NCBI RefSeq assembly: GCF_000332235.1
Contig: NZ_CM001775.1
Span: 365,630-429,629 of the forward strand
From: Geminocystis herdmanii PCC 6308
Lineage (GTDB): Bacteria > Cyanobacteriota > Cyanobacteriia > Cyanobacteriales > Cyanobacteriaceae
DNA length: 64,000 bases
Direction: 5' to 3'
Shown here piece by piece: positions 35,588 to 44,700 of the stretch. The position numbers were made by a program, and so were the translations under genes. Within the stretch, counting starts at the first letter, position 1. Each line of letters starts with the position of its first letter. The notes below the pieces were generated by a model that was given only the letters and a program-made list of their open reading frames with translations, had not been told where the DNA came from and made no database searches.

Positions 35588-38500
35588 ATGCCGAGAATAT
35601 TTGATAACATCGATCGAGACTTATTAGAAGGTCTTAAATATAGCATTGATTCAGCTTATGGTGCAGACTTTTGTGTCGGCTATTTTAATCTGAGAGGATG
35701 GCGATTAATTGCCAATGAAATAGAGAGTTTTTCTGGGGAAGATAATCAACGGTGTCGGGTATTAATTGGGATGCAAAAATTACCGTCAACTCAACTTTAT
35801 GAAGAATTAAAAATACTCAAAAGTAAGGAAGACACTGGCATTTCGCAGGGAAGAATTAATGATTTGAAAACTATTGTAGCTCGTGAATTTCGAGAGCAGT
35901 TAATGATAGGGATTCCTTCCAGTGTTGATGAAAAAGGTTTACAACAATTAAGACAACAGCTTCTTAACAACAAAGTCAAAGTTAAACTCCATTTACGTTA
36001 TCCTCTCCATGCTAAACTTTATCTACTTTACAAAAATGACAGAGATCAACCGATTATCGGTTATTTAGGCAGTAGTAATCTCACTTTGTCAGGGTTAAAA
36101 AATCAGGGTGAATTAAATATTGATGTCTTAGATCATGATGCCACTAATAAGCTACAGGAATGGTTTAACGATCGATGGAATGATAGATGGTGTATTGATA
36201 TTAGTCAAGAATTAGCAAATATTATCGATGAAAGTTGGGCAACAGAAAAATTAATTCCTCCCTATTACATTTATCTGAAAATGGCTTATCATCTTTCTAC
36301 TGAAGCAAGGGATGGTTTAAGTCAATACGCTATTCCTTCACAATTTAAACTATTTGACTTTCAGGAAGCCTCTGTTAAAATCGCCTGTCATCACGTTAAT
36401 CGCCGGGGGGGAGTCATTATTGGGGATGTGGTAGGCTTAGGTAAAACTATGGTAGGAACTGCGATCGCACGGGTATTAGAGGACGATTTTGGATTTAGTA
36501 CCTTGATTATTTGCCCGAAGAATTTGGTGGCGATGTGGGAGAGTTATCGGGATAATTATGGTTTAAGAGCAAAGATTTTGTCTATCAGTATGGTAGAAAA
36601 GGAATTAGAGAATGTACCTGCTAGATTTCGACTGGTATTGATCGATGAAAGTCATAACCTACGCAACCGAGAAGGAAAAAGATATGCTTGTATTAAAGAT
36701 TATATTGAGCAAAGTGGAAGCCGTTGTATTCTCTTAACCGCTACTCCCTACAATAAAAGCTACCTTGATTTATCGGCACAATTAAGATTATTTGTAGGAG
36801 AAGATGAAGATTTAGGTATAAGACCAGAAGAACTATTAAGAAATACTAATTTTGCCGTTCAACATCCTGATATTAGCCCTCGTACCTTAAAAGCCTTTGA
36901 AAACAGCGAATCTTCAGAGGATTGGCAACAATTAATGAGTAAATATATGGTGCGCCGTACCCGCAGTTTTATTCGGGATAATTATGCCAAGTCTGATCCC
37001 CCCCAGCCCCCCTTAACAAAGGGGGGTGTAAATACGCAGAAAGACAAAAAAGCCCCCCTTTCAAAGGGGGGATTAAGGGGGGATCGAAAATATTTAGAAT
37101 TTGCTGATGGTAGTCGTTCTTATTTTCCAGATCGCATACCCAAAACTGCTACCTTTAAACTAGGAGAAAATGATCCTTATGCTAAACTTTATTCTTCTGA
37201 AGTAGTAGATATTATTAGTAATCTTAATTTACCCCGTTATGCTTTAGGTAGCTATCAATTAACTATTTCTGAGAAATTATTAACAACTAAAGAAAAAGAT
37301 TTATTAGATAGTTTATCCCGTGCAGGAAGAAATTTAATCGGTTTTTGTCGTACTAATTTATTTAAAAGATTAGAAAGTAGCGGTTATGCTTTTATTGAGT
37401 CGATCGAACGGCATATTTTAAGGAATTATATTTATCTTTATGCCATAGAATCAGGGTTCGATATTCCCATTGGTACGCAGGATGTGGACTTATTTTCAGC
37501 TACTTTAAATGATGAAGATACTGATTCTACTTTAAGTCATAACTTAGATATTGATTATCAAAATGAAGATAGTGAGGAAGATTTAGAAGGTGATCCCCCT
37601 TTATCCCCCTTAGAAAGGGGGACAGTTACTCCCCCCTTCGTTAAGGGGGGCGGGGGGGGATCTTATCAAGAAAAAGCTCAGAAAGTTTATGAAATTTATA
37701 AAACTAAATATCAAAAAAGATTTAAGTGGATTAGAGCAAATTTGTTTAACAAAGATTTAGTTACCCATTTACGAGATGACTCTCATAATTTACTAAAAAT
37801 CTTAAATAACTCCCCTGAATGGACAACTAAAAATGACCAAAAATTATTAGCTTTACACCAATTAATTACGAAAACTTATCCCGAAGAAAAAATATTAATC
37901 TTTTCTCAATTTGCTGATACTGTTAATTATTTAAAAGAAAAGTTAACTCAATTAGGATTAACAAACTTTGCTTGTGCTACGGGTAAATCAGAAAATCCTA
38001 CTATTCTGGCTCAACGTTTTAGCCCTAAAAGTAATAATAAAAATTTTCCTCCCCAACAAGAATTAAGGGTTTTAATTGCAACAGATGTACTATCAGAAGG
38101 GCAAAATCTCCAAGATTGTCGCATTATCGTTAATTATGATTTACCTTGGGCGATTATTCGTTTAATCCAAAGGGCGGGGAGAGTCGATCGAATAGGACAA
38201 ACTGCTGATGAAATACTCTGTTATTCTTTCTTACCTGCTGATGGAGTGGAAGAATTAATTAATTTACGGGGAAGATTAATCAATCGTTTACAGGAAAATG
38301 CAGAAGTTGTTGGCACAGATGAGGTATTTTTTGAGGGGGGTAATGATAATATTGTGTTGGATTTATACCATGAAAAAGCAGGTATTCTCGATGATGTGGA
38401 AGATAACGAGGTGGATTTAGTCTCAGAAGCCTTGAGTATTTGGGAGTCGGCAAAGGAAAAACATCCCGACATTGCCCAAAAAATCGAGCAGTTACCTAAT

Positions 38501-39151
38501 GTTATTTATTCTACTAAAAGGTTTGATCCCCCCCAACCCCCCTTAACAAAGGGGGAGAAAGACGAAAAAGTCCCCAAAGTTGGGGATTTAGGGGCAGAAA
38601 ATCCTCACGGTGTTTTAATGTATATGCGTACTAGCGATGGAGTAGATGCCCTAGCCTATGTGGATGAAAACGGTAATAGTGTTACTCAATCTCAAAGCCG
38701 TATTTTACGCCTTGCCCGTTGTGAATTGGAGACTAAACCGATCGCACGTCATCCAAAACATTTTGATTTAGTGGATAAAGGGGCAAACATTATCGCTCAA
38801 CAGCAGAAGAAAATGGCAGGAGGCGGTAAATTGGGAAGCCCTAACGGTGCAAGGGCTAAAACCTATACTCGTCTTAATGGCTATATTGACTACATCAAAA
38901 ATCATACTCCTCTTTTGGCTCAAGGGCAACAATGGGATAATCTCATCAAAGCTGTGGAAGACATCTATAAGTATCCCCTCAGAGAAAGTTCGCTCTCCCG
39001 TTTAAACCGTCAATTAAGGAGTGGAATTAAAGATGAACAATTAGCGAATATGGTGGTGTCTCTTTGGGAGGATTCCGCTTTATGTGTCACCCATGAAGAT
39101 AAACAGATTAGAGACAATCAAATTATTTGTTCTTTAGGATTATTCACATAA
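35588..39151 (+). CDS. PLD-nuclease/SNF2 helicase fusion, defence-type
   Basis: A 1187-residue protein. The N-terminal phospholipase-D-like nuclease domain (about 1-205) has one HKD half-site: H-x-K in PLHAKLYLLYKN (about 140) and GSSNLT. The helicase core follows: motif I GDVVGLGKT (about 278-287), motif II DESHNL (about 352), motif III LLTATPYN, a helicase C domain with IFSQFADTVNYLKEKL (about 770) and motif VI RAGRVDRIGQT (about 861). It contains three in-frame insertions of GC-rich palindromic repeats. A GGAG ribosome site precedes the ATG. Together with the adenine methylase 2.6 kb downstream it forms a likely restriction-modification-like phage defence pair. Target and mechanism are inferred, not shown. 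Confidence 0.85.
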   Translation: MPRIFDNIDRDLLEGLKYSIDSAYGADFCVGYFNLRGWRLIANEIESFSGEDNQRCRVLIGMQKLPSTQLYEELKILKSKEDTGISQGRINDLKTIVAREFREQLMIGIPSSVDEKGLQQLRQQLLNNKVKVKLHLRYPLHAKLYLLYKNDRDQPIIGYLGSSNLTLSGLKNQGELNIDVLDHDATNKLQEWFNDRWNDRWCIDISQELANIIDESWATEKLIPPYYIYLKMAYHLSTEARDGLSQYAIPSQFKLFDFQEASVKIACHHVNRRGGVIIGDVVGLGKTMVGTAIARVLEDDFGFSTLIICPKNLVAMWESYRDNYGLRAKILSISMVEKELENVPARFRLVLIDESHNLRNREGKRYACIKDYIEQSGSRCILLTATPYNKSYLDLSAQLRLFVGEDEDLGIRPEELLRNTNFAVQHPDISPRTLKAFENSESSEDWQQLMSKYMVRRTRSFIRDNYAKSDPPQPPLTKGGVNTQKDKKAPLSKGGLRGDRKYLEFADGSRSYFPDRIPKTATFKLGENDPYAKLYSSEVVDIISNLNLPRYALGSYQLTISEKLLTTKEKDLLDSLSRAGRNLIGFCRTNLFKRLESSGYAFIESIERHILRNYIYLYAIESGFDIPIGTQDVDLFSATLNDEDTDSTLSHNLDIDYQNEDSEEDLEGDPPLSPLERGTVTPPFVKGGGGGSYQEKAQKVYEIYKTKYQKRFKWIRANLFNKDLVTHLRDDSHNLLKILNNSPEWTTKNDQKLLALHQLITKTYPEEKILIFSQFADTVNYLKEKLTQLGLTNFACATGKSENPTILAQRFSPKSNNKNFPPQQELRVLIATDVLSEGQNLQDCRIIVNYDLPWAIIRLIQRAGRVDRIGQTADEILCYSFLPADGVEELINLRGRLINRLQENAEVVGTDEVFFEGGNDNIVLDLYHEKAGILDDVEDNEVDLVSEALSIWESAKEKHPDIAQKIEQLPNVIYSTKRFDPPQPPLTKGEKDEKVPKVGDLGAENPHGVLMYMRTSDGVDALAYVDENGNSVTQSQSRILRLARCELETKPIARHPKHFDLVDKGANIIAQQQKKMAGGGKLGSPNGARAKTYTRLNGYIDYIKNHTPLLAQGQQWDNLIKAVEDIYKYPLRESSLSRLNRQLRSGIKDEQLANMVVSLWEDSALCVTHEDKQIRDNQIICSLGLFT
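36995..37085 (+). repeat. GC-rich palindromic repeat, in-frame in helicase gene (insertion 1)
   Basis: About 91 bases of the GATCCCCCCC...CCCCTTAACAAAGGGGGG type with a second inverted unit, ending GGGGGGATC. It encodes DPPQPPLTKGGVNTQ and APLSKGGLRGDR without disturbing the frame. It sits between helicase motif III and the C-terminal helicase half. Confidence 0.85.
37592..37662 (+). repeat. GC-rich palindromic repeat, in-frame in helicase gene (insertion 2)
   Basis: About 71 bases from GATCCCCCTTTATCCCCC to GGGGGGGGATC, encoding DPPLSPLERGTVTPPFVKGG. It lies in a linker before the helicase C domain and retains the reading frame. Confidence 0.8.
38525..38555 (+). repeat. GC-rich palindromic repeat, in-frame in helicase gene (insertion 3)
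   Basis: A half-size copy, GATCCCCCCCAACCCCCCTT followed by AACAAAGGGGG, encoding DPPQPPLTKGE. It is in the C-terminal region after the helicase motifs. Confidence 0.8.
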
Positions 39152-39191
39152 TGCCGACTCTATAATATAAATAATGTACGTTAAATTGCTT

Positions 39192-39428
39192 ATGAAAAGT
39201 TTAACCCCCACCCAACTCAGAAAAAACCTTTATAATCTACTCGATGAAGTGCTAAATACCGGTGTACCGATACAGATTAATCGAGGTGGCAAAATTCTAC
39301 AAATCACTCCTGTCGAAAAAGTGCATAAACTAGATAATCTTATCTCACGTCCTGATGTTATTTGTGGTAATCCTGATGATATTGTTAATTTAACTTGGGA
39401 AGGAGAAATAAATCTTGATTTACCTTGA
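39192..39428 (+). CDS. Phd/YefM-type antitoxin
   Basis: A DNA-binding antitoxin of about 78 residues. MKSLTPTQLRKNLYNLLDEVLNTGVPIQI and RGGKILQITPVEK match the Phd/YefM fold. The frame is open from 39174, but the ATG at 39192 fits the family start. The C-terminal tail, which neutralises the toxin, overlaps the PIN toxin gene by 14 bases. Such antitoxins usually repress their own operon. The gene starts 40 bases after the helicase stop. Confidence 0.85.
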   Translation: MKSLTPTQLRKNLYNLLDEVLNTGVPIQINRGGKILQITPVEKVHKLDNLISRPDVICGNPDDIVNLTWEGEINLDLP

Positions 39429-39789
39429 TACTCATGTGGTGGTGTGGCTTTATGGGGGATTGATTGAAAAAATAAGTGACACGGCAAAGTCTTTAATTAA
39501 TCAAGAAGAAATTTATATTTCCCCTATTGTCAGACTAGAATTACAATATCTTTACGAAATTGAACGAGTAACAGTTTCTGCTGATGACATTTTAAATGAT
39601 TTATCCACTCGCATCGGTTTGAATATTTGTCAACGCAGTTTTAATTCTATTATAACTCAGGCTTTAACTATTAATTGGACAAGAGACCCTTTCGATCGAT
39701 TAATTGTTGCTAATGCTTTAATTAACTATGACATACTCATCACAAAAGATAACAATATTTTAGCTAACTATCATCATGCCAAATGGTAA
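39415..39789 (+). CDS. PIN-domain toxin (VapC-like RNase)
   Basis: A 124-residue PIN-domain endoribonuclease. Acidic active-site residues are visible: Asp in IYLDTHVVVWL, Glu in SPIVRLELQYL, and Asp residues in TRDPFDRLIVANA, the typical DPFDRLI signature. Its start lies inside the end of the Phd gene, so expression is coupled. Phd plus PIN is a common pairing in cyanobacteria. The active site is intact. Confidence 0.87.
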   Translation: MIYLDTHVVVWLYGGLIEKISDTAKSLINQEEIYISPIVRLELQYLYEIERVTVSADDILNDLSTRIGLNICQRSFNSIITQALTINWTRDPFDRLIVANALINYDILITKDNNILANYHHAKW

Positions 39790-39904
39790 GAGAATTGACT
39801 AAAAATTTATGAGAAAAATCTGTTATTATTAGCTAAAATAGTTAACAAATAAGACTAAACTATGAAAAGTTTAACTGCTATTGTTAATTTGAATGAATAT
39901 GAAT

Positions 39905-39989
39905 ATGAAAATTAACCATAAAAACATTACCAAATACTTCGAGCAAACTTATTATTTATTGCAAAAAAAACAATAGATTTTATGTTAAA
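39905..39989 (+). repeat. Displaced copy 1 of the methylase gene 5' end
   Basis: ATGAAAATTAACCATAAAAA and following bases encode MKINHKNITKYFEQT, nearly the same as the methylase start at 41756 (MKINQKNITKYLDRT). After about 45 bases it diverges from the methylase but keeps matching copy 2 (40597) through AATAGATTTTATGTTAAA. A short open frame after it, MLKIANNHSLIYQRLKIKPQ, could be the start of a lost nucleotidyltransferase. Confidence 0.8.
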
Positions 39990-40088
39990 GATAGCCAATA
40001 ATCATTCTTTAATTTATCAAAGATTAAAGATAAAACCTCAAGATTTAAGGAAATTTTAAATTCATAAAATAGATGCTATGAGGGAACA

Positions 40089-40328
40089 ATGAAAACATTA
40101 ATTAAACTAAAAATTGAAAAATTTACCGAAAAAAATCAAGAATATTTTGTTGCTACCAGTGATGATTTAGAAGGGTTAGTAGCTGAGGGTAAAACTATCA
40201 AAGAAGTAATTGAAATTGCTGAAGATGTAGCTAAAATATTATTAGAATTAGAAAAAGAAACCTCGAATTTAACTATTAATCGGAATATTCCTAATATTAT
40301 TGAATATCCTTTATTAATGGAGGTATAA
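40089..40328 (+). CDS. HicB-like antitoxin
   Basis: A 79-residue antitoxin with the HicB/DUF1902-type partial RNase H fold: LKIEKFTEKNQEYFVATSDDLEGLVAEGKTIKEVIEIAEDVA. No C-terminal DNA-binding extension is seen, so it is the short form. It precedes hicA with a TAATG stop-start overlap. In most HicAB loci hicA comes first; the order hicB-hicA seen here also occurs. Confidence 0.82.
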   Translation: MKTLIKLKIEKFTEKNQEYFVATSDDLEGLVAEGKTIKEVIEIAEDVAKILLELEKETSNLTINRNIPNIIEYPLLMEV

Positions 40329-40549
40329 TGGGCAGATTATCGGGGTTTTCATATCAAAAAGTCACTCAAAAATTAAATAAATTAGGATTTCAATTTTATC
40401 GTAATGCTAAAGGAGATCATGAGATTTGGTTTAATCCAGAAACTAAAGCTAAAACAACGATTCCTCATCATCGAGAAATAAAAGAAGGTACACTAAAAAA
40501 TATTTTAAAACAAGCCAATATTGATATAGATATTTTTCTCAAAATTTAA
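40328..40549 (+). CDS. HicA-like toxin (mRNA interferase)
   Basis: A 73-residue double-stranded-RNA-binding-fold protein of the HicA/YcfA family, which cleaves mRNA. GFSYQKVTQKLNKLGFQFYRNAKGDHEIWFNPE includes the catalytic His in GDHEIW (about residue 33), followed by TIPHHREIKEGTLKNILKQANI. The active site is intact. Its start shares one base with the hicB stop. The pair lies between two displaced methylase 5' ends. Confidence 0.87.
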   Translation: MGRLSGFSYQKVTQKLNKLGFQFYRNAKGDHEIWFNPETKAKTTIPHHREIKEGTLKNILKQANIDIDIFLKI

Positions 40550-40596
40550 ACGAAAATTAAATAAAAGTTTATCATAAATCTTTATTAATAATTATC

Positions 40597-40682
40597 ATGA
40601 AAATTAACCATAAAAACATTACTAAATACCTCGATCGAACCTCTTATTTATTCTGAAAAAAAATAATAGATTTTATGTTAAA
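40597..40682 (+). repeat. Displaced copy 2 of the methylase gene 5' end
   Basis: This copy encodes MKINHKNITKYLDRTSYLF and then a stop. The first 44 bases match the methylase gene start at 41756 with about four differences, including ACCTCGATCGAACC. The next 40 bases match copy 1 but not the methylase. It is followed by another small frame (MLKLDDIINSCNQI). Confidence 0.85.
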
Positions 40683-40715
40683 ACTTGATGATATAATTAA
40701 TAGTTGTAATCAAAT

Positions 40716-41054
40716 TTGTCAATTTGGTTTGGTAAATTGAATATAAATAGAGAATCTTTAATTAATTTTATTAAACAAAATTTATCTACTATTAAAAGTT
40801 ATGGTGTTAGTTCGATCACGAAGTGGCGCTGCGCGATCGCAATTTTTGGCTCTTTTGCTAGAGACGAATGTACGATTAATAGTGATGTTGATTTATTGGT
40901 AGAATTTGAAGATAAAGTTACTTTCGATCGATATATGGATTTAAAGTTTTTCTTTGAAGATAATCTTGGTTTATCTGTGGATTTAGTGACAAAAAAAATG
41001 CTCAAATCTCAAATCATTAATAATGTAGAAAAAGATTTAATTTATGTCTCATAG
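40716..41054 (+). CDS. MNT-type nucleotidyltransferase with small in-frame insertion
   Basis: A 112-residue minimal nucleotidyltransferase. The active site is IAIFGSFARDECTINSDVDLLVEF. Directly before it the normal sequence (about YGVSSIAIFGS) is interrupted by TKWRCAI-like residues encoded by a CGATCA...GCGCGATCGC unit (40811-40840), which is related to one in the glycosyltransferase gene at 15.9 kb. A downstream HEPN partner is absent, so it is an orphan or the remaining half of a pair. The first codons (from a TTG at 40716) are uncertain; translation may begin a few codons later. Confidence 0.75.
   Translation: MSIWFGKLNINRESLINFIKQNLSTIKSYGVSSITKWRCAIAIFGSFARDECTINSDVDLLVEFEDKVTFDRYMDLKFFFEDNLGLSVDLVTKKMLKSQIINNVEKDLIYVS
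40811..40840 (+). repeat. HIP1-flanked mini-repeat inside nucleotidyltransferase gene
   Basis: TTCGATCACGAAGTGGCGCT followed by GCGCGATCGC interrupts the conserved region of the gene in frame. The unit at 15897-15925 is very similar (both contain GGCGCTGCGCGATCG). Both are bounded by CGATC(A/G) words. Confidence 0.7.
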
Positions 41055-41114
41055 TTTAAGAATTATCAAAATAAGGTTATAATGTTTTAATAAATGTAAA
41101 AGGAAATAAAACAA

Positions 41115-41333
41115 ATGGAAACAATTACAATCAAGGTAGATCAAGAAGTCGCCCAACTATATCAATCTGCTGATGTTAATAAACAAGAAAATGCCACTAA
41201 AATTTGTAATTTTATCCTTAAAGAAATTTTAAAATCATCTAGTTTTGAAGAAATTGTTAGTCAAATTCGTCAAGAAGCACAAATAAACGGTTTAACTTCT
41301 GAAATATTAACAGAATTATTAAAAGATGACTAA
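41115..41333 (+). CDS. Small antitoxin-like protein upstream of PIN gene
   Basis: A 72-residue acidic protein: METITIKVDQEVAQLYQSAD at the N-terminus (beta strand as in ribbon-helix-helix antitoxins), then helices ending IRQEAQINGLTSEILTELLKDD. The C-terminal part is like that of antitoxins paired with COG1569-type PIN proteins. It overlaps the PIN gene by eight bases (ATGACTAA). Since that toxin gene is frameshifted, it would be an unpaired antitoxin now. Confidence 0.75.
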   Translation: METITIKVDQEVAQLYQSADVNKQENATKICNFILKEILKSSSFEEIVSQIRQEAQINGLTSEILTELLKDD

Positions 41334-41747
41334 ACTACGCATTATTTTAGATACAAATGTTTTAATTAGTGGTTTATTATCATCTTTATCAACATCGCAA
41401 CAAGTTTTTGATAGAGTCACAAAAAAAGAAACTTTGTTAATATCTGAAACAATTTTACAGAAATTTCTCAAACTTTAATTCGTTCAAAATTTGATAGATA
41501 TATAACATTAGAAAAAAGATTAATTTTTCTAACTGAATTAAGACAAAAGGCACAAATAATAAAAGTTACAGAAACTATTACTATTTGTCGAGATGCTAAA
41601 GATAATAAATTCTTAGAATTAGCCGTTAGTGGTAAAGCTGATTTTATTATTACAGGAGATCAGGATTTATTAGTATTAAATCCTTTTGAAAATATCACAA
41701 TTATTAAGCCTGATCTTTTTCTTAAAATATTAAATATTAAATATTAG
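41326..41747 (+). pseudogene. PIN-domain toxin (COG1569 type), frameshifted
   Basis: The gene starts ATGACTAAACTACGC with KLRIILDTNVLISGLL, the PIN N-terminus with its catalytic Asp. After about 45 codons the frame stops at LQKFLKL. In the next frame the protein goes on as IRSKFDRYITLEKRLIFL...TICRDAKDNKFLELAVSGKADFIITGDQDLLVL to a stop at 41745. One base lost after CAG near 41461 explains this. All acidic residues (NVLI-Asp, RDAKDNKF, GDQDLL) survive, so the damage is recent or a sequencing error. Confidence 0.85.
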
Positions 41748-41755
41748 AGAAAATT

Positions 41756-44700
41756 ATGAAAATTAACCAGAAAAATATTACCAAATACCTCGATCGAACC
41801 GATTTTGAATCTCTTTTTATTGAAGAATTAGGATGGGATTATCCCCAAGATGATACCGAAAAATATATCACTGTTGATGAGCAAATATTTACCTTAACTC
41901 CCATTGCCGAAAAACGAGGTTTTATTACTTATCAATGTATCTTAGAAAATCAGAAAATACCCCTTTCCCCTATACTGAAAAAGATTGATCAAGAAATTAG
42001 TAAATATTCCTATGAGCATTTGATTATTTATGCTTCATCCCAAGACAAAAATCAAAAATGGCAATGGACAAAAAAAGAAGGTAATAAAGTATTAAAAACC
42101 AGAGTAATCGAATATTCTAGCAGTAAAAAAAGAGTATTATTAGACGCATTAGAAGCTATTAGTATTAGTTTAGCAGAAGAAGATAATTTAAGTTTATTAA
42201 ACGTTAAAGAAAAAGCCAAAAAAGCCTTTGATATAGAAAAAGTTACTAAAAAATTCTTTACGGAATTTCAACTAGAACATCGAAAATTTGTTGAATTTAT
42301 TAACGGCATTGATGACATCAAAGATAAAAATTGGTATGCTTCCGTTATCCTTAATCGTTTAATGTTTGTGTACTTTTTACAGAAAAAAGGTTTTCTTGAT
42401 AAGGATAATAAAGACTATTTACAAGATAAATTAAAACAAAGCAAACTCAAAGGAGAAAACTTATTTTATAGGGAATTTTTACAAAGTTTATTCTTTGAAG
42501 GATTCGGGAAAAGAGCCTATCAAAGAAGTGAAGTAGTTACTCAATTAATTGGCGATATTAAATATCTTAATGGCGGTTTATTTTTACCCCATATTATTGA
42601 GCAGAAATACAAAAATAAAATTTCGATCGACGATCGAGCCTTTAGTGATATTTTACAATTATTTGCTAGTTATACATGGCATTTAGACGACACTCCAACG
42701 GGTAATGAAAACGAAATTAACCCCGATGTTTTAGGTTATATCTTTGAGAAATATATCAATCAAAAAGCCTTTGGTGCATACTATACCAAACCCGAAATTA
42801 CTAACTATTTATGTGAAAAAACCATCAATAAATATCTCTCCAACTGGGTAAAACAGGCTTCTAGCCTGTGGGGAAAACAAGATTCTAACCTATCAGAAAA
42901 TACTAACCAGCAAGATGCTTGTTTTACCGATGAGATTTGTAACCTATTATTAGATGATATTTTACCTAACTTATCTATTCTTGATCCTGCCTGTGGTAGT
43001 GGTGCTTTTTTGGTGGCAGGATTACATCATTTAATTAAAGTTTATACCGCCATTTTTGACTGGATTAAAACATCAGGAAATGAGAAAAATAAAGCGCGAT
43101 TAACTAAGATTAAAAATAGTCATCCTTCCCTCGAATACTATATCAAAAAACGCATTATTACCGATAACTTATACGGCGTTGATATTATGGAAGAAGCCAC
43201 AGAAATCGCTAAATTAAGACTGTTTTTAAGTTTAGTTGCTAGTGCGGAAACGGTAGCAGATTTAGAGCCTTTACCTAACGTTGATTTTAACATCATGGCG
43301 GGTAATTCCTTAATCGGTTTAATTCGGGTGGATGGCAATGCTTTTGATACAGTAAAAGTCCCCTTTGTTAAGGGGGATTTAGGGGGATCTAAAACTAAGA
43401 GTGATCCCCCCCAACCCCCCTTAGTAAGGGGGGAGAAAACTGTGCAGGGAAACCTATTAAATCTCATTGCTTCCTCTGAATATCAAAAGATTTTAGCAGA
43501 AAAAAATGAGAGTATTAAAAAATATAAAGAACACGCTTTTAAAACAGAAGAAATCGAAGGTACAGATCAAGATTCTCGTTTGCAAATGTTGCGCAATCAT
43601 ATCGAAAAAGTTAATCAGGAATCTAATGAAAAGTTAAATCAATTATTGTTAGATGAATTTACCCTAAAATTGGGGATAAAATATGAACAGGTGCAGTTGA
43701 AAGGGAAACCGCAAAAACGACTTTTAACCATGAAAGATGTAGAAAATTTAAAGCCTTTCCATTGGGGTTATCACTTTGATAAAATCATCGCAAAGGGTGG
43801 TTTTGATATTATTTTAGGTAATCCTCCTTGGGAGATTTTTAAACCTCAAGCTAAGGAATTTTTTGCCGAATATAGCGACTTGGTGACTAAAAATAAAATG
43901 GATATTAAGACTTTTGAAAAACAACAGAAAAAGTTATTAGAAAATCCAGAAATTGCCGAGGCTTGGTTAGCTTATCAAAGTCAATATCCCCATGTTAGTT
44001 TATATTTTAGAAGTGCTGAACAATATAAAAATCAAATCTCTGTAGTTAATGGCAAAAAACAGGGTACAGATATTAATTTATATAAGTTATTTTTAGAACA
44101 ATGTGTTAATTTATTGGCAAAAAATGGGGAATGTGGTATAGTTATTCCTAGCGGTATTTATACAGATTTAGGCACTAAACAACTGCGAGAAATGTTGTTT
44201 TCTCAAACTACCATTACGGGGTTATTTTGCTTTGAAAATAAAAAGGCTATTTTTGAGGGTGTGCATAAAAATTTTAAGTTTGTGATTTTAACCTTTGAAA
44301 ACTTTGTAGGGGCGAACGGCCGTTCGCCCCTACCATTGATGGGTACAACGTCTTTCCCTGCTAGGTTTATGCGTCATGAGGTGTCAGAATTAAACAGTTT
44401 TCCCGATGAAAGTGCCATTATTATGGATGTGGATTTAATTAAAAAATTGTCTCCTGATTCCCTTTCCATTATGGAATTTAAGAGCGATTTAGACATCGAA
44501 ATTGCGAAAAAAATGGCTCGTTTTCCCTTGTTAGGAGAGGAAATAAAAGACAAGTGGAATTTAAAGTTAACCCGTGAATTTGACATGACAAATGATAGTT
44601 ATTTGTTTAAAACGGAGGCAGGAAAGGGAAGATTACCTCTTTATGAAGGGAAGATGATTCATCAATTTATCCATAATTTTGCTCAACCTCGCTATTGGAT

